NCBI RefSeq assembly: GCF_036324505.1
Contig: NC_086370.1
Span: 6,442,012-6,506,011 of the forward strand
Source of the DNA: Eleginops maclovinus
Lineage: Eukaryota; Chordata; Actinopteri; Perciformes; Eleginopidae
Length of the DNA: 64,000 bases
Reading direction: 5' to 3'
Below the pieces are notes generated by a model. That model ran no database searches. It worked only from the letters and a program-made list of their open reading frames with translations, and was not told the DNA's origin. Shown in pieces: positions 10,614-21,680 of this stretch; position 1 is the first letter of the stretch, and each line of letters opens with the position of its first letter. A program made the translations under genes and the position numbers.

Positions 10614-13208
10614 CTGTAAAAGAAGTATAAAACATCTTGTCAGCGACTCACAAACTGGCATATAACCAGAACAAACAAAGTTAGTAGTTCTCGATGCACA
10701 GGCATACATGCACATAAATGTAGAAGTAGTTAAGTGGAAGAAAGTAACACTGCAATTCAAAGTTCTTTAAAGATTAAAATGTTATGTGGTTAAACAAAAC
10801 ATGGAGAAACAAAAGAAAATGTGAGGAGAGCCAATTTCTTCTCATAAATTCAATTTTTCCCGGACTCATTCAGACATTTTGACTGAAATAATAATAAAAA
10901 TGGATGGGAACCAGCAGCTCAATTCTGTCCACATCTTTACTAATCATCCACCACCACCACAACTACAGTTAAGGATCCCATGGGAAACGCCAGAAGCCAT
11001 TGCACCAGATTCATGTATCATATATAAAGAATGGTTATCTGTGGAACACTTATCAGTGTAATTTGTCATTTTAAATCTGAAAAGTGGAAGAGTTTAGTAT
11101 TTTAATTTGTCCGATCCAACATTGGTAAATGCAGGACGTTTTGGTAGCACATGGGGAGGTGTATTCAACATTGTTGAGTCGTCCATGTGGCCACAAACTG
11201 ATATTTTAATATTTAATTTAAAGAAACAGATCAACCTTTGGTACTTTATTCACTTTCTTTCTGAGGGTTGGATGGAAAAGATGGATACCACTTGCTTGTC
11301 TGTGCATTAAGTACTGAACATGTTAGCCTAGCTTAGCATAACACCTAACAGCAAGCTGATAGGTCTCCCAGCTGGTCTCCCAGCTTCAGTACTTTAAAAC
11401 AATAGATATCCATCTTTTCATTTAACTCAAAAACAAAAGCAAAAAAACATTTTTAATTTCAACTTTGGATTTTACATACAAACATTATACTGATAAGTGT
11501 TTCACGGAGCCTATGTTGCCTTTGAGCCCATTCCAAAATCAAAAAATGTAAAACAAGGAAAGGAAATTCAAATCAATATTGCTTTATGAAACCCAATGAC
11601 CCCGCTTTCAAACAATGGGATAGAGGAAAAAATAAATAAGTATTTGACACTGCAAGTGCTGGATTTCACTTTGGGATCCTAAGACTTGGACCAGGAATGA
11701 AAAAGAGAAAATCCAGACGCTGCACAAACAGTTTAAAAACTTGCAAAAGGAATGCTACATTGACGGACATTTCCCATTGGCCATTTTGCATCCCTTCAAG
11801 GGAACTCTCAGTTTTTTTAGATGGACTTAACAAACTGTAGGAATTCTCTTTAAAATCAATTAGCATAACTGCTAAATAAGAATCAATTGAGTTCAATAAG
11901 GGATGCATAATGGCACCAGCAAAACCAAAATAGTTTCCATAAGCATGAGAAGATTAAGGGGTCCTAATAAAAGGGGCAGATTACTTACTGATATTTTCTA
12001 TAAACCCTTCGCGAGTATTTGGAGAGAAATTAATACATTCAACTATTTTTCCCATCAAAGAGCATACGAGGTCAAATCTGAATCTAAAGCAAGGTTGCAA
12101 AAAGTTGAAGAAACATTGAGTTTTTTTTATATAAAATGAATCCACTATAAAACCATTACAATAATAGGCCAAACTTACTCACAACAATAGCTTAGCAAAA
12201 ATATTGATCACAACTTGTACTGTACATTTGTTACACTTTGTTCCTGTAGGGGAGGATACCAAAGTATCAGCATTTGTCTGAAAATATTATTTTATAAAGA
12301 CATCAAGCAAACCTAAAAACCTGACATTTTCAATTAATAATGTGTTACTAATTATAGGCAAATTCAGCAAAAGAGACAATTGGTACACTTCAACAATTTA
12401 AAGGAATTGCTAGCAAAACACAGGATAACACATTTAGACGTCTGTAGAGAATTACGTTTAAATAAAAAAATGTATGGAAGGACATTAATGACAAACGACA
12501 ACAATGATGACGATGAGTTAAAGACCAGTAAAATAAATCACTATATGTTTTTTCCCCGGAGTCAACAGTTGTTCAACACTGTTTGTGGTTAAAGTCCTTA
12601 ACACAAGCTGAAGAGATGTTCATGTTTTGTTCTACGACATAAAATATGTAACATTAGCAGCCTGTAGCCTAGCGGTGGTGACAGAAAGTAATGTGATGTA
12701 ATTTGTTTACAGCCTAATGTTATTAGTTCTACCAATTACATTTTAGCTTCAAAAATCATAAAGTATGGAGATTATCCTGCTGCCACACATCTTATTTTCA
12801 CAATACTCCAAAATCTAATGGAAAATCCAATTAAGAGATGCTAACCTCCGGGTTAAACTGCAAAAATTCATCATCACTCCACTACTCTAATGCACCTACA
12901 AATATGTTCATTACCGGCTTTGTTTTTACGACCAACAAAATATTATGTGTTGCAGCCATTTCAATTTTTTCATGGAACTTACAGCTTACATTTGGTCAGT
13001 GAAAATTCACCTTATACTGTCCTGTAAATAAACACAAGTGCTTTTTTAAAGGGGACAGTGGAGACAAAATGGCAACTTAGAAACTGTTGAGTCAACACTC
13101 TCGTTAGTCATTTAGAATAGAAACTGACTTGTGACTAAAGGATCGCATTTTTCTCAAATATCCAATAAGGCATTGACAGATGTGAAGGGTGTTTAATCCC
13201 TGACTTAC
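10614..13208 (-). other. RIM intron, mostly unrecognised, with part of family A
   Basis: AT-rich. About 12600-12790 contains a degenerate minus-oriented family-A repeat (CCTGTAGCCTAGCGGTGGTGAC...). Nothing else recognised. Confidence 0.5.
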
Positions 13209-13332
13209 CCAATAGGCCTGGATACCACTAGCTCAACTTGAGGCTCTGCTTGAGACTCCAGGATGATATTGTAAACTTCCTTCATGGTCGCCCCCGGTAA
13301 CAGCTTCCCGTTCCACTGCAAAACTTCATCCC
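13209..13332 (-). CDS. rims2: RIM exon: PDZ domain, part 3
   Basis: Encodes DEVLQWNGKLLPGATMKEVY followed by NIILESQAEPQVELVVSRPIG, which closes the PDZ domain. Two completing bases at the start and two trailing bases (GG) at the end. Acceptor TGCTTCCAG at 13333; donor GTAAGTC at 13208. Confidence 0.96.
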
Positions 13333-14052
13333 CTGGAAGCAGACGCGCATGTCATGAAAAATAAAAATGTAACATTGTGATTTAAAGTTGGAAATAGTAC
13401 CTTGTTGTAAGTCAGGGTATCAAACACATTTAGGAATAATTCATTTAATATTGCCAACTAATCCTACTAGAAGAAAAGCACTGTCATGTGTGAGTGCACT
13501 TACATCTTCCCTTACGCAACCTGAAGCCCATTTGCTAAAATCAAAGATATATACTTTTTTTAATTCACTCTTTTCAATACTCTCTTGAGAAGGCTTTAAT
13601 AAAAGTAATTTTATCAAAAGCTGAGCCCTGAAGTGTTTAGTAAACGTAACTTAAACAGTAGGGTTAGGATTGAACACCAAAGATACTTTATAGTAAGTTT
13701 AATTCCTTACTTTGGCAATTTTATGGGATTCTTTACAATTACATAGAATTTTGCCCGACTCAGGCCTAGTCCAAATGTGCACCTTATTTTTATTTTTCAT
13801 TGTAGCTTTGTCTATCTATTTCGGGCTTCCTTCTTAAGTCACGCAGAATTTTTTTCAGAAAATACCAGGATCAGGCCTTATTTTTAGCTATATGGCAACT
13901 TGTTTAAGTCCAATACAGCTAATTAGAGACAGGAAACTATATCAAATAAAAATTAAATGTGTGAAAATAAGACCTCTTAAACTGTTTTAAAGACCTTATG
14001 TTTGGATGATAAGACTTGTACAGCAAATAATGTAACACATGTAAGTGTGTAC
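13333..14052 (-). other. RIM intron within PDZ, nothing recognised
   Basis: 720 bases of AT-rich sequence between two PDZ exons; no repeat or RNA gene recognised. Confidence 0.6.
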
Positions 14053-14152
14053 CTGCTCTGAGATGTCCCACCACATCAGCCAGGCTTCCCTTTTTGACTT
14101 TAGTGATGAAGGCACCTAATCTCCCTGACTCTGTTATTCTGCCTCCCACCAC
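14053..14152 (-). CDS. rims2: RIM exon: PDZ domain, part 2
   Basis: Thirty-three codons plus one base: VVGGRITESGRLGAFITKVK, then KGSLADVVGHLRAG. This is the beta2-beta3 and alpha-A part of the PDZ fold and is nearly identical to mammalian RIM as remembered. Acceptor TCTGTCTGTAG at 14153; donor GTACAC at 14052. Confidence 0.96.
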
Positions 14153-14234
14153 CTACAGACAGAGAGGGAGAGAGAAAGAGATTAGTGTCATGTCTGTCAT
14201 ATATGCTCACTGAATACCTTTACAATATTGTTAC

Positions 14235-14560
14235 ATAGCTTGGTTGGATACTAGATTCTGATTGTTCAATTTGGCCATTCCAGCGGTCTGTTATTTTTGA
14301 TAACAGACCGCTGCTTAACAGTTGCAGCACGCACAACATTTTGGATTAATTATGGCTGAAATGTCCCAAGTACGATTTAAAAAAAACAGCGCAAGAGAAG
14401 GAAAGAGGTTAAAGGACAGAGCGCTGAACGTCAGAGAAATCAACACAAAAGACTGACAGGAAGTAAACACTAAAGGGAACAGCAACAGAAGATGGACAGG
14501 AAGTAAACACCAACAGCAACACGGTATGGACAGCTACAGAAAAAACCTTGATCAGTGCTG
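14235..14560 (+). repeat. Dispersed repeat family B, copy 2, inside a PDZ intron
   Basis: Starts GATACTAGATTCTGATTGTTC and contains ACAGCGCAAGAGAAGGAAAG and GACAGGAAGTAAACAC, shared with 18990-19500. It contains a perfect 14-bp hairpin (arms 14281-14294 and 14300-14313). It fills most of the intron between the first two PDZ exons. Confidence 0.65.
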
Positions 14561-14593
14561 CCGTCATTTTAAAAGGTTTGTGCCCACTCTGAC

Positions 14594-14707
14594 CTTTAAC
14601 CCCAGCAGAGCTCCGGCTTCTTTAGGCATGGTGGCGCTCCTTTTGCTGAGGGTGATTCGTCCAATCAGATGGTCTCCTTCCTTAGACGGCTGCCAGGTTA
14701 CAGGATG
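14594..14707 (-). CDS. rims2: RIM exon: PDZ domain, part 1
   Basis: Exactly 38 codons, phase 0 at both ends: HPVTWQPSKEGDHLIGRITL then KRSATMPKEAGALLGLK. LLGLKV is the carboxylate-binding loop of the RIM PDZ domain, which binds ELKS and the C-termini of N- and P/Q-type calcium channels. Acceptor TTTGAAG at 14708; donor GTCAGAG at 14593. A family-B repeat fills the intron that follows, ending about 40 bases from the donor. Confidence 0.95.
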
Positions 14708-15873
14708 CTTCAAAGGAGAAAACAGGAGATGCTCACAGATGCACACACTGGGACATGCTGCTTCCTTGTTGGATCAGCATGGAAGAGTTTCCCTTTTAAA
14801 TAGTTGTTTAATATGTACATGGATGAAAGATGCACTGCTAATAATGTGGCTAAATGCATGTCTTGTTTCTTTAAGAGTCGGTTAGAAAAGAGTGGCAACT
14901 TAATTCATGGTGAGTTTATTTACATGTGAAAAGAAGCATATTCCCTATGAATGTTGGCAGAGTTTGCAGCGTTTCCTAGGAATACAGTTAAAGTCTTCTA
15001 ACCACTCCAAACAATAAAGATGTCAAAACATTAAGCAGGCTTGGGGAGTAACGGATTACATGTTACATAATTGCATAACCGAGATACAGTAGGACTGAAC
15101 CCTGGCCGTAGTTTTCTAAAAGCAATAACATTTGCTTGTTTAAACATCTCAGATATAGTAAATAATTTGTCGGAAAATATGTCTTTACATTAATTAAAAA
15201 CACGGTTACTGATCAGCTCTGTCAACACAAAAATTAAATCTTGTGCTGTACTTTTCTCTGTCTTTCTGTACCGCTTTAACCTGTGGTAATACTTGCTACG
15301 TGAAATGTATGTTGTTCTTTTATTTTATTAGTATTTTCTGTATTGTCAACTTCTTTGTTTGCAGCTTTTTTTTGTTTGTAATTTATTATATATTTACAAA
15401 ATCTGTCCAGATGAAAAATTGCCGCTTGGCTAACTTTGGCGCTTTACAGAAATGTCTATGTATGTGTCCTGTCCCTATTAAATAAACAAATTAATACAAA
15501 TAAAACATACAATTAAATAGATCATTTAAAATAAATAGAAAAAACTCTATTTGGTAAGCATAGACAGGGGAAACCTGTGAAAAAAACTCAAGTCGTTCAT
15601 CATTCATGGATTACTAAACAGGCCAACCAGGAGGAAGCAACTGCAAAAGACTAAAACAATCACAAATAGACACACAAACACAGAGAGACGCAGAACGACT
15701 ATAACAAGAAAGAAAAGCATCAATCAAAAAAAGCGATAGAACTATAAAGTCTATCTCTCTCTATCCAATGTAATGGATAGCAGTGCGGATGCAATGTGGT
15801 GAGGAATTTTGCAGGTCTGTCATAGATACATACTTTACATACATTAGGATCAATCTGAAAAACAATGACTTAC
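14708..15873 (-). other. RIM intron, nothing recognised
   Basis: About 1.2 kb of AT-rich intron between the 41-nt exon and the first PDZ exon. Small frames only. Confidence 0.55.
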
Positions 15874-15914
15874 ATGCCATACAGTGGGGTCATGTGGGTA
15901 GCACTCCCAGTCGC
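15874..15914 (-). CDS. rims2: RIM 41-nt exon between linker and PDZ (GDWECY...TVWH)
   Basis: Acceptor TTATTTCTTGCAG and donor GTAAGTC frame a 41-base exon. With the single G carried over from the preceding exon it reads GDWECYPHDPTVWH and ends in phase 0, just as the next exon (HPVTWQPSK) needs. I recall a mammalian segment GD-x-YYWLDPATWHS at this position; G, D, Y, D-P and W-H match. Without it the neighbouring phases (1 to 0) do not agree, which supports inclusion. A CA/TG repeat lies 56 bases upstream of its acceptor. Confidence 0.72.
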
Positions 15915-15968
15915 CTGCAAGAAATAAGACAGAGGGCTCAGATACTGTGGATCCCTATCATACACTAA

Positions 15969-15969
<1 letters not shown>

Positions 15970-16008
<39 letters not shown>
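15970..16008 (+). repeat. CA microsatellite
   Basis: (CA)n, about 20 units, 56 bases upstream of the acceptor of the 41-nt RIM exon. Confidence 0.97.
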
Positions 16009-16009
<1 letters not shown>

Positions 16010-16205
16010 CAGAAACTGTATAAACAGCACATACCAGCCTGAGTCCTCTCATACACAGACCAGCCAAATGTGGAAGGTATTTGTTTACAGTGGAGAGGGT
16101 TAAGTTTATTGAATATTCAGACCTGGGCTACAATTAGAAATGTATCACCTCAGTGGCAGAACTGAGAGCAGCCTGAGGATGTGAAAATAGTATTTTCACA
16201 TTTGC

Positions 16206-16276
16206 ATGTTTTAAAAAGCTTTGTTATCTTTGGGTATTTTCAAAATACCCAAAGATAACAAAGCTTTTTAAAACAT
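16206..16276. repeat. Perfect 35-bp inverted repeat with 1-base spacer
   Basis: Arms 16206-16240 and 16242-16276 are exact reverse complements around one C. The arm contains AAAAGCTTTGTTATCTTTGG. It could form a long hairpin. Confidence 0.95.
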
Positions 16277-16381
16277 TCAAAATCCCTTCCAGATATTGTA
16301 CAGATCAGATTTTGTGGACTGAGTCCATGGGTAATGCAATGTTTTTTTTATAAACGTTGAAATGTAAATGCAATAGCCAGA

Positions 16382-16870
16382 ATTAAAAAGGCTTGGCTTT
16401 GCATCATGACTGCTAAGCTAAAGGCGGCTAATATGTGTTGTCTAATTTAGCCACTTGCTAGAAAAAGCTGTTTTAAATCTGCTGTAAACATGTTTATGAC
16501 ATTAACAAGTTTTGTTCACCAGGATAATCTACACGTCAACAGCCATTTTATTATTGTTGAAGTGTAAATGCAATTGCTGGATTTAAAAAGCTAACATTCG
16601 GCAGTAAACAAACTACACAAGGGTCGCATGATTTCACGTCACCACGCTAAGCTAAAGGTGGCTAATGTTCGGTGTGATGATGTTTAGGATTCAGCCACTT
16701 GTTCATTACAACCTTTTTTTGGACAACTTCAGACATTGTTAAACAAAATGTGAAAACCACTGAACTTTATTTGCACATCTAACAAAACATTAATAAAAAT
16801 AAAACTAAACCCTGACTTTGTGACAAAGTGTTAAAACGCTAACTCATTTTCGGGTTCAGGACTCACTCCT
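16382..16870 (+). repeat. Dispersed repeat family A, copy 1 (two tandem partial copies)
   Basis: Words CTAAGCTAAAGGCGGCTAAT (16413) and CTAAGCTAAAGGTGGCTAAT (16648) with TTTAGCCACTTG/TTCAGCCACTTG after each. So the element is partly duplicated here. Ends near CGGGTTCAGGACTCACTCCTGC. No coding frame. Confidence 0.65.
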
Positions 16871-17888
16871 GCACCACTGTATTAAAACACAGGTTTGTGT
16901 CATGGTAAACTAACTTTAAAAATGGCATGTTTGTTGTCGATCTTTTGAATAATTTAACAAAATACAATACCAAGTCAATAACCACTTACTTACCAGAGTA
17001 TCCTGAGGCTTTCAACTATTTTATACAGTCTTTACTGAATGGAACCTAAAGGTGCTACTCAGGGTCAACAGATTCCTCTCTGTGACAAATAAGCATTGGT
17101 GACTGAGTATAGTGTTCTACAGCTGGAAAGTTAATTTAAATAGGGACCGTTTTGCTCAATATTAACTAATACTTTTTGAGAAGTAAACAGTACATGTAAA
17201 CACAATTACATGATCATTTCCTTCATTGATTTCTTGAGTATCAGCTATCTTTAAAGGAGGTCTTTACTGGTGGATTTTCCCAGTGGATGCACAGTGTGAT
17301 ATTTTGGACAATTCCTTATATTATGTTTAATGGTACAGGCCCATCTCCTGCTATAGTAAAAAAAAAAAACACAGCCTCTTCTGTGCACATGGGCCGAGGG
17401 GCGGTGTTGAGATTTGTGCCGGACCCCGACGACATTGTTATGACAGAGTAAAACAGAGCCAAGCGTTCCTAGGAGCCAGGAAGCTGTGAGGTTAATGAGC
17501 AGTGACAACTTATAGTGACATTATGTAATCTTAAAGCAAACACTCTGACGACGGACAACTGAGTTTCATAATTCTAACTTTTACACTGCAATACCAATTC
17601 TATGGTTTTATTTCCTACACACTAGCAGTTTAAAAGTCATCTCTCTTATAATGGTGGCCTAAGGGGAAATGCTTTTTAAGGCTGCAAGAGGATTTTTACT
17701 GAAATAGAGCATGTGACCACTAGGAGAAATTAGAAGTAAAGGCTGAATGGAAATGCCATATCGAGGTCTTATCCATGGTATCCAGTGTTTTACATCATTC
17801 ATCAGCTGGTGAAGATTAAGATTTTTTTGACAGCTTTCTTCTCATACTTTCAGCATTGTATCATGAATGTAAACATGACGTTAATATT
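16871..17888 (-). other. RIM intron, nothing recognised
   Basis: AT-rich sequence with no repeat or gene that I recognise. Confidence 0.5.
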
Positions 17889-18277
17889 AAAGGGGCCCTA
17901 TTATGCTTTTTACCCTTTCCTGTAATATCTTTTTGTGCATGTTATAGGTCTGCATATGCTACAATCCTTTCATAACATAATGACATCACTATCTAACAAT
18001 AGTGGCTATTCTACTGGCTAGCACTCCATCACATTTCACGTGATAGGCTTAGGGTCAGAACATTTCCAACGCATCTCTAAGCGGTTGACCAATCACAACA
18101 GAGCCGGCCAGCTAACCAATCGGAGCAGACTGGGCTCTGGTTTCAGACAGAGGGTGAAAAGAGGTGCTGCAGCACAGGCAGTATGAGAAAAATTAAGAGC
18201 TTTTTGAACATTAAAAGCATGGTGACATGTCCCAGTAGAGGAACACAATACAAACATGAACCTGAAAATGAGGTTAA
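17889..18277 (+). repeat. Dispersed repeat family C, copy 2 (fullest)
   Basis: Begins TTAAAGGGGCCCTATTATGC and runs through CAATCACAACAGAGCCGGCC, GGTGAAAAGAGGTGCTGCAG and CAGGCAGTATGAGAAAAATT to CATGAACCTGAAAATGAG. This order is that of a very common fish MITE-like element. The terminal GGGGCCC end seems lost on the right. Confidence 0.75.
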
Positions 18278-18669
18278 TTTGTCCACTTTAAAGACATTTT
18301 TTGCTAGCATCTTGTTTTGTAGCAACTTTGCTGGAGTTAGCATGACATTTCAAACGTCGAAATCAACAGCGAGAAATGAAAAGACTGCTTTGGTTAGCTC
18401 TAAATCACCAATTATCCCCAAAAGTTAACACTTATTGTGAGTAGTAGATCTTTCTCCTATTTTGTAATTGCTAGCGAATGTGTTAGCCTTTAAAAAGGTT
18501 CATGGGCAGAAAAGGTTGACAAAGTATAGTTTAAGGAGGTCAAAAGTTGTGGATCAAAATGCACATTTACTGTAACACATTTTTCGAACTATGTTTTTTT
18601 GTTCTTTCCTAGGAGGATGAGGCAGATGCATTCACAGATCATAATAGGATCTACTGTACTGTGAATAGC

Positions 18670-18905
18670 TGCATATTTGAGTGTGTTTATGTCTCCCCGC
18701 AGTGATCTAACAATGATTTACATGCCTGGACGCATCTCGGCTGCCAGCAAGCACATCTCAAAGCTGACCTGGTCTCAGTCTCGAGCTAAAAAAGGAAGCA
18801 GCCTCTCGCTGCCACGCCGGTGTGTTTGAAACCTGGCCTGACAGAACACTCTCATCCTAAAGCTCTACTTGATCGATGTCTCAGCGCCTGGTCTGGGTCC
18901 AGCCT
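18670..18905. other. Unusually complex, non-repetitive block in intron
   Basis: Higher GC and no simple repeats, with phrases such as GATCTAACAATGATTTACAT and CTACTTGATCGATGTCTCAG, unlike the AT-rich surroundings. It has no open frame of note. It may be a conserved non-coding element; this is a guess from texture. Confidence 0.25.
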
Positions 18906-18989
18906 GGTGCTCTGTCTCCATTTTTCCCATCAGAACGAAACACACTACGTCAATCAAAGTGTAGCTTTAATGTAGCACAATCATGGCTA

Positions 18990-19500
18990 CAATCAGACAC
19001 AGTGTGGTAGGTAAATACCCTAATGTAGGGGTCGGAATACTCGATGATGATGCTCTTTTTCACTAGTGGACTGCTGCTAAGGATAGCAGACAGTTTTAAG
19101 GAGGACCAAGGGACTTTGTGCATTAATATCATTTGCAGAAAGAAGTCCAGTCAATTTAACTAAGTGTGCTGTAGCTTAAAAGAAATATGTATCTTTCCTC
19201 CTCCACACAATGAAATACTATTTTAATACGTATATAAATATCTGGGGAGAGCACAAAACTTTGGATTTTGATGGCTAAACTGTCCCCAGTAAAGAAAAAA
19301 AAACAGAACAGAAGAAGAAGACAGCGCAAGAGAAGGAAAAAGCTTTTAAGACAAATCTGGACAGCAAAAAAATCAGCAGAAGAAGAAAGACAGGAAGTAA
19401 AAACTAAAGGGTGTGGGCTCTAATAGTGTTCAAAGAATAATAAGAATAGTCTCACAAAAGAAACTCTAATAATCATCGCTGCCATCATCTAAAGTAATGT
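18990..19500 (+). repeat. Dispersed repeat family B, copy 3 (longest)
   Basis: Contains GGACTGCTGCTAAGGATAGC, AAGGGACTTTGTGCATTAAT, GCAGAAAGAAGTCCAG, ACAGCGCAAGAGAAGGAAAA and GACAGGAAGTAAAAACTAAA in the family order. It is the only copy here joining the left (hairpin) and right (purine) halves over a full length. Confidence 0.65.
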
Positions 19501-20765
19501 TTTTGTAGCCGCAGTTCTAGTCGTTCGTACGGAGTGGAACAGTTTAGCAGAAAGTTGATCGTTAATTTATTATACAGCCATTGTTCAGATACAGACGCAA
19601 AGCCTGTTGGTTTTCTTCTTTAATTAATGACGCTGTACATAATCACTTATACAACCACTTTTACTTTTGGAGAAACTAGTTTATTAACTATTTATTTTGG
19701 TTACTTGAATACTATGCCCATAGGGTTATACTTAAATGGAACAGCTGAAATTTGGTGTGACTTCACAGAAAAAATGTTTTTACCCTGGGCTTCATGTCAG
19801 ACAGAAAATATCATGACAATGGCCTAAAAGCTAAATGTTGCTGGTGGTTAGCGTTGTGCTTTATTGCTATTCGAGTGTTTCCTAGGAATCGTCCTTCTCA
19901 AGGTTATTCACACAAAGTATGAGGGCAAACCTCAATTGTTTCTTGCTTAATGTGAAAAAAACCATGTCAAACAAATGGAAAGTAGCACAAATAGATAATA
20001 AAAAGTGAAGGCGAAATGTTGTGGTGGTGAAACACAGGATGAACCGCTCCCCAGTACCTTCTGCCAGAAAAAGATGTTGACGCACGCCCATAGCTAGGCT
20101 AATTTAGCTTTTTTTTGCTACTAGCACAGTTGGCTATAAAGCAGTGAGCCAGAATGCCCTGGCATGGTTAGTAGTGACGTGACATAACCCAGCTTGAACA
20201 TGACAGTGGTGTGTTCTCAGCCTTTGGGATATGGCTAACCCTGTGATCAACTGGGGTCAAACTGCCCCATCACTGACACACTAACATGCACACACATGTA
20301 TGCTCAGTGTGGGATGGTCCCCCCTCAGGGCCAAGCTGAAAACAATGCAACATGACACACACAGTCTCACACACACACTACAGAGTAGATGCTCACTTGG
20401 ACTTTCAGACTGCTGGCTACAGTCTGCTGCATGCACTGTACACAGAAGTTAGAGAATGTGGCACGAAGTGCATTGTTCCTGCAAACACAACTACAAGTAA
20501 TCCTCTAGGAGTCTAATGTTTTCAACGAGTTTGGTGTGTAATGCTAGAAATGTTAAGAAACTATTCATAGGACAGAATTACAAAAAAGTGTTCCACAAAT
20601 TAGAACATTATATCTGAACAGTCTTACCTGTTCTATTTGTAAACTCAGAGTTAGAGTAGAGAGGCAAAATCCAAGTCTGAATCAAGACAGCACACTGAGA
20701 ATAAGCAGCTCTCTGCAGCTTCTTACATTCACCTCCCAGGATGGTTTTAAAGTGGGAGTGTTCTA

Positions 20766-20766
<1 letters not shown>
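19501..20766 (-). other. RIM intron, nothing recognised
   Basis: AT-rich sequence with a short CACACA-rich patch at 20280-20380. No gene or known repeat recognised. Confidence 0.5.

Positions 20767-20806
<40 letters not shown>
20767..20806 (+). repeat. CA microsatellite
   Basis: About 20 CA units. Confidence 0.97.
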
Positions 20807-20808
<2 letters not shown>

Positions 20809-21029
20809 CGCAATAAATTTACCAACATTTAGTGTGAGTGTAAAATAAATAGCATTTTATCATTATTTCTGTAGCAGTAGGCCTATCTTTTAGCATCGTA
20901 TTTAAAGTATTAGCTAATGTCCTGGAGATTCAGTGTTTGTTTGCCTAACTTTAAGTTCCAGTTCTTTCTTTATGTCCTTTTTCACCTTCCTGCTTGGCAT
21001 TTTTACATGTCAGTTGGTAGATACTGAAG

Positions 21030-21420
21030 ATAGCGCCCCTGTGTTCTTCTCTAGCTTGTCTGTGTAATGAGTCCTAAACCCGGAATGAGTTAGCATCATA
21101 ACACTTATGGTTACCTTGTCTCAAGATCATTTGGGTTTTTTGTTTTGTTTTTGACAAAGTGAAGAGATTTTCACGTTTTTTTAAGACATAAAATACTTCA
21201 ATAAATATCCCACTGTTGGTGCTTTTATGTGTCTTAGAAACAACCGTTGCTAACAAGAAGCTAAATGAGACTACTAAATGTCACCACGCCTAACATTAGT
21301 CGCCTTTAGCTTAGAATTGTCGTCGTAAAGCAATGCCACCATCATGTAGTTTGTTTATAACATTATGTTAGCTATTTACTTCCTTCAACTATTATGAAAG
21401 TGGTGTTGATATGTTGAGGT
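21030..21420 (-). repeat. Dispersed repeat family A, copy 2
   Basis: Reverse orientation: GAGTCCTAAACCCGGAATGAG, CAACCGTTGCTAACAAGAAG, CACCACGCCTAACATTAGTC and GCCTTTAGCTTAGAATTG. Same word order as the plus-strand copies at 16382 and 53265. Confidence 0.65.
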
Positions 21421-21680
21421 TATTCTGCTGAACAAACCATGTTTGTTTGTAATGTGGACCTATACTTCAGATCAAAAGTACCTCCTTGGCTGCTGTGTAC
21501 AAAAGAAACATCCATAAAGCAGTGGTGCGGTTATTCTCCAACATTTGATATGAATCTAATTGCCTCAGATATCTAGTGTTTTTGATGGATAAATAAATGA
21601 TTGAACTGACAGAAGTCAATATTTTTATAACCCCCCCTGGTTGAAATCAACACAAAGTGATGATAGGTTTTGTCTCTCAC

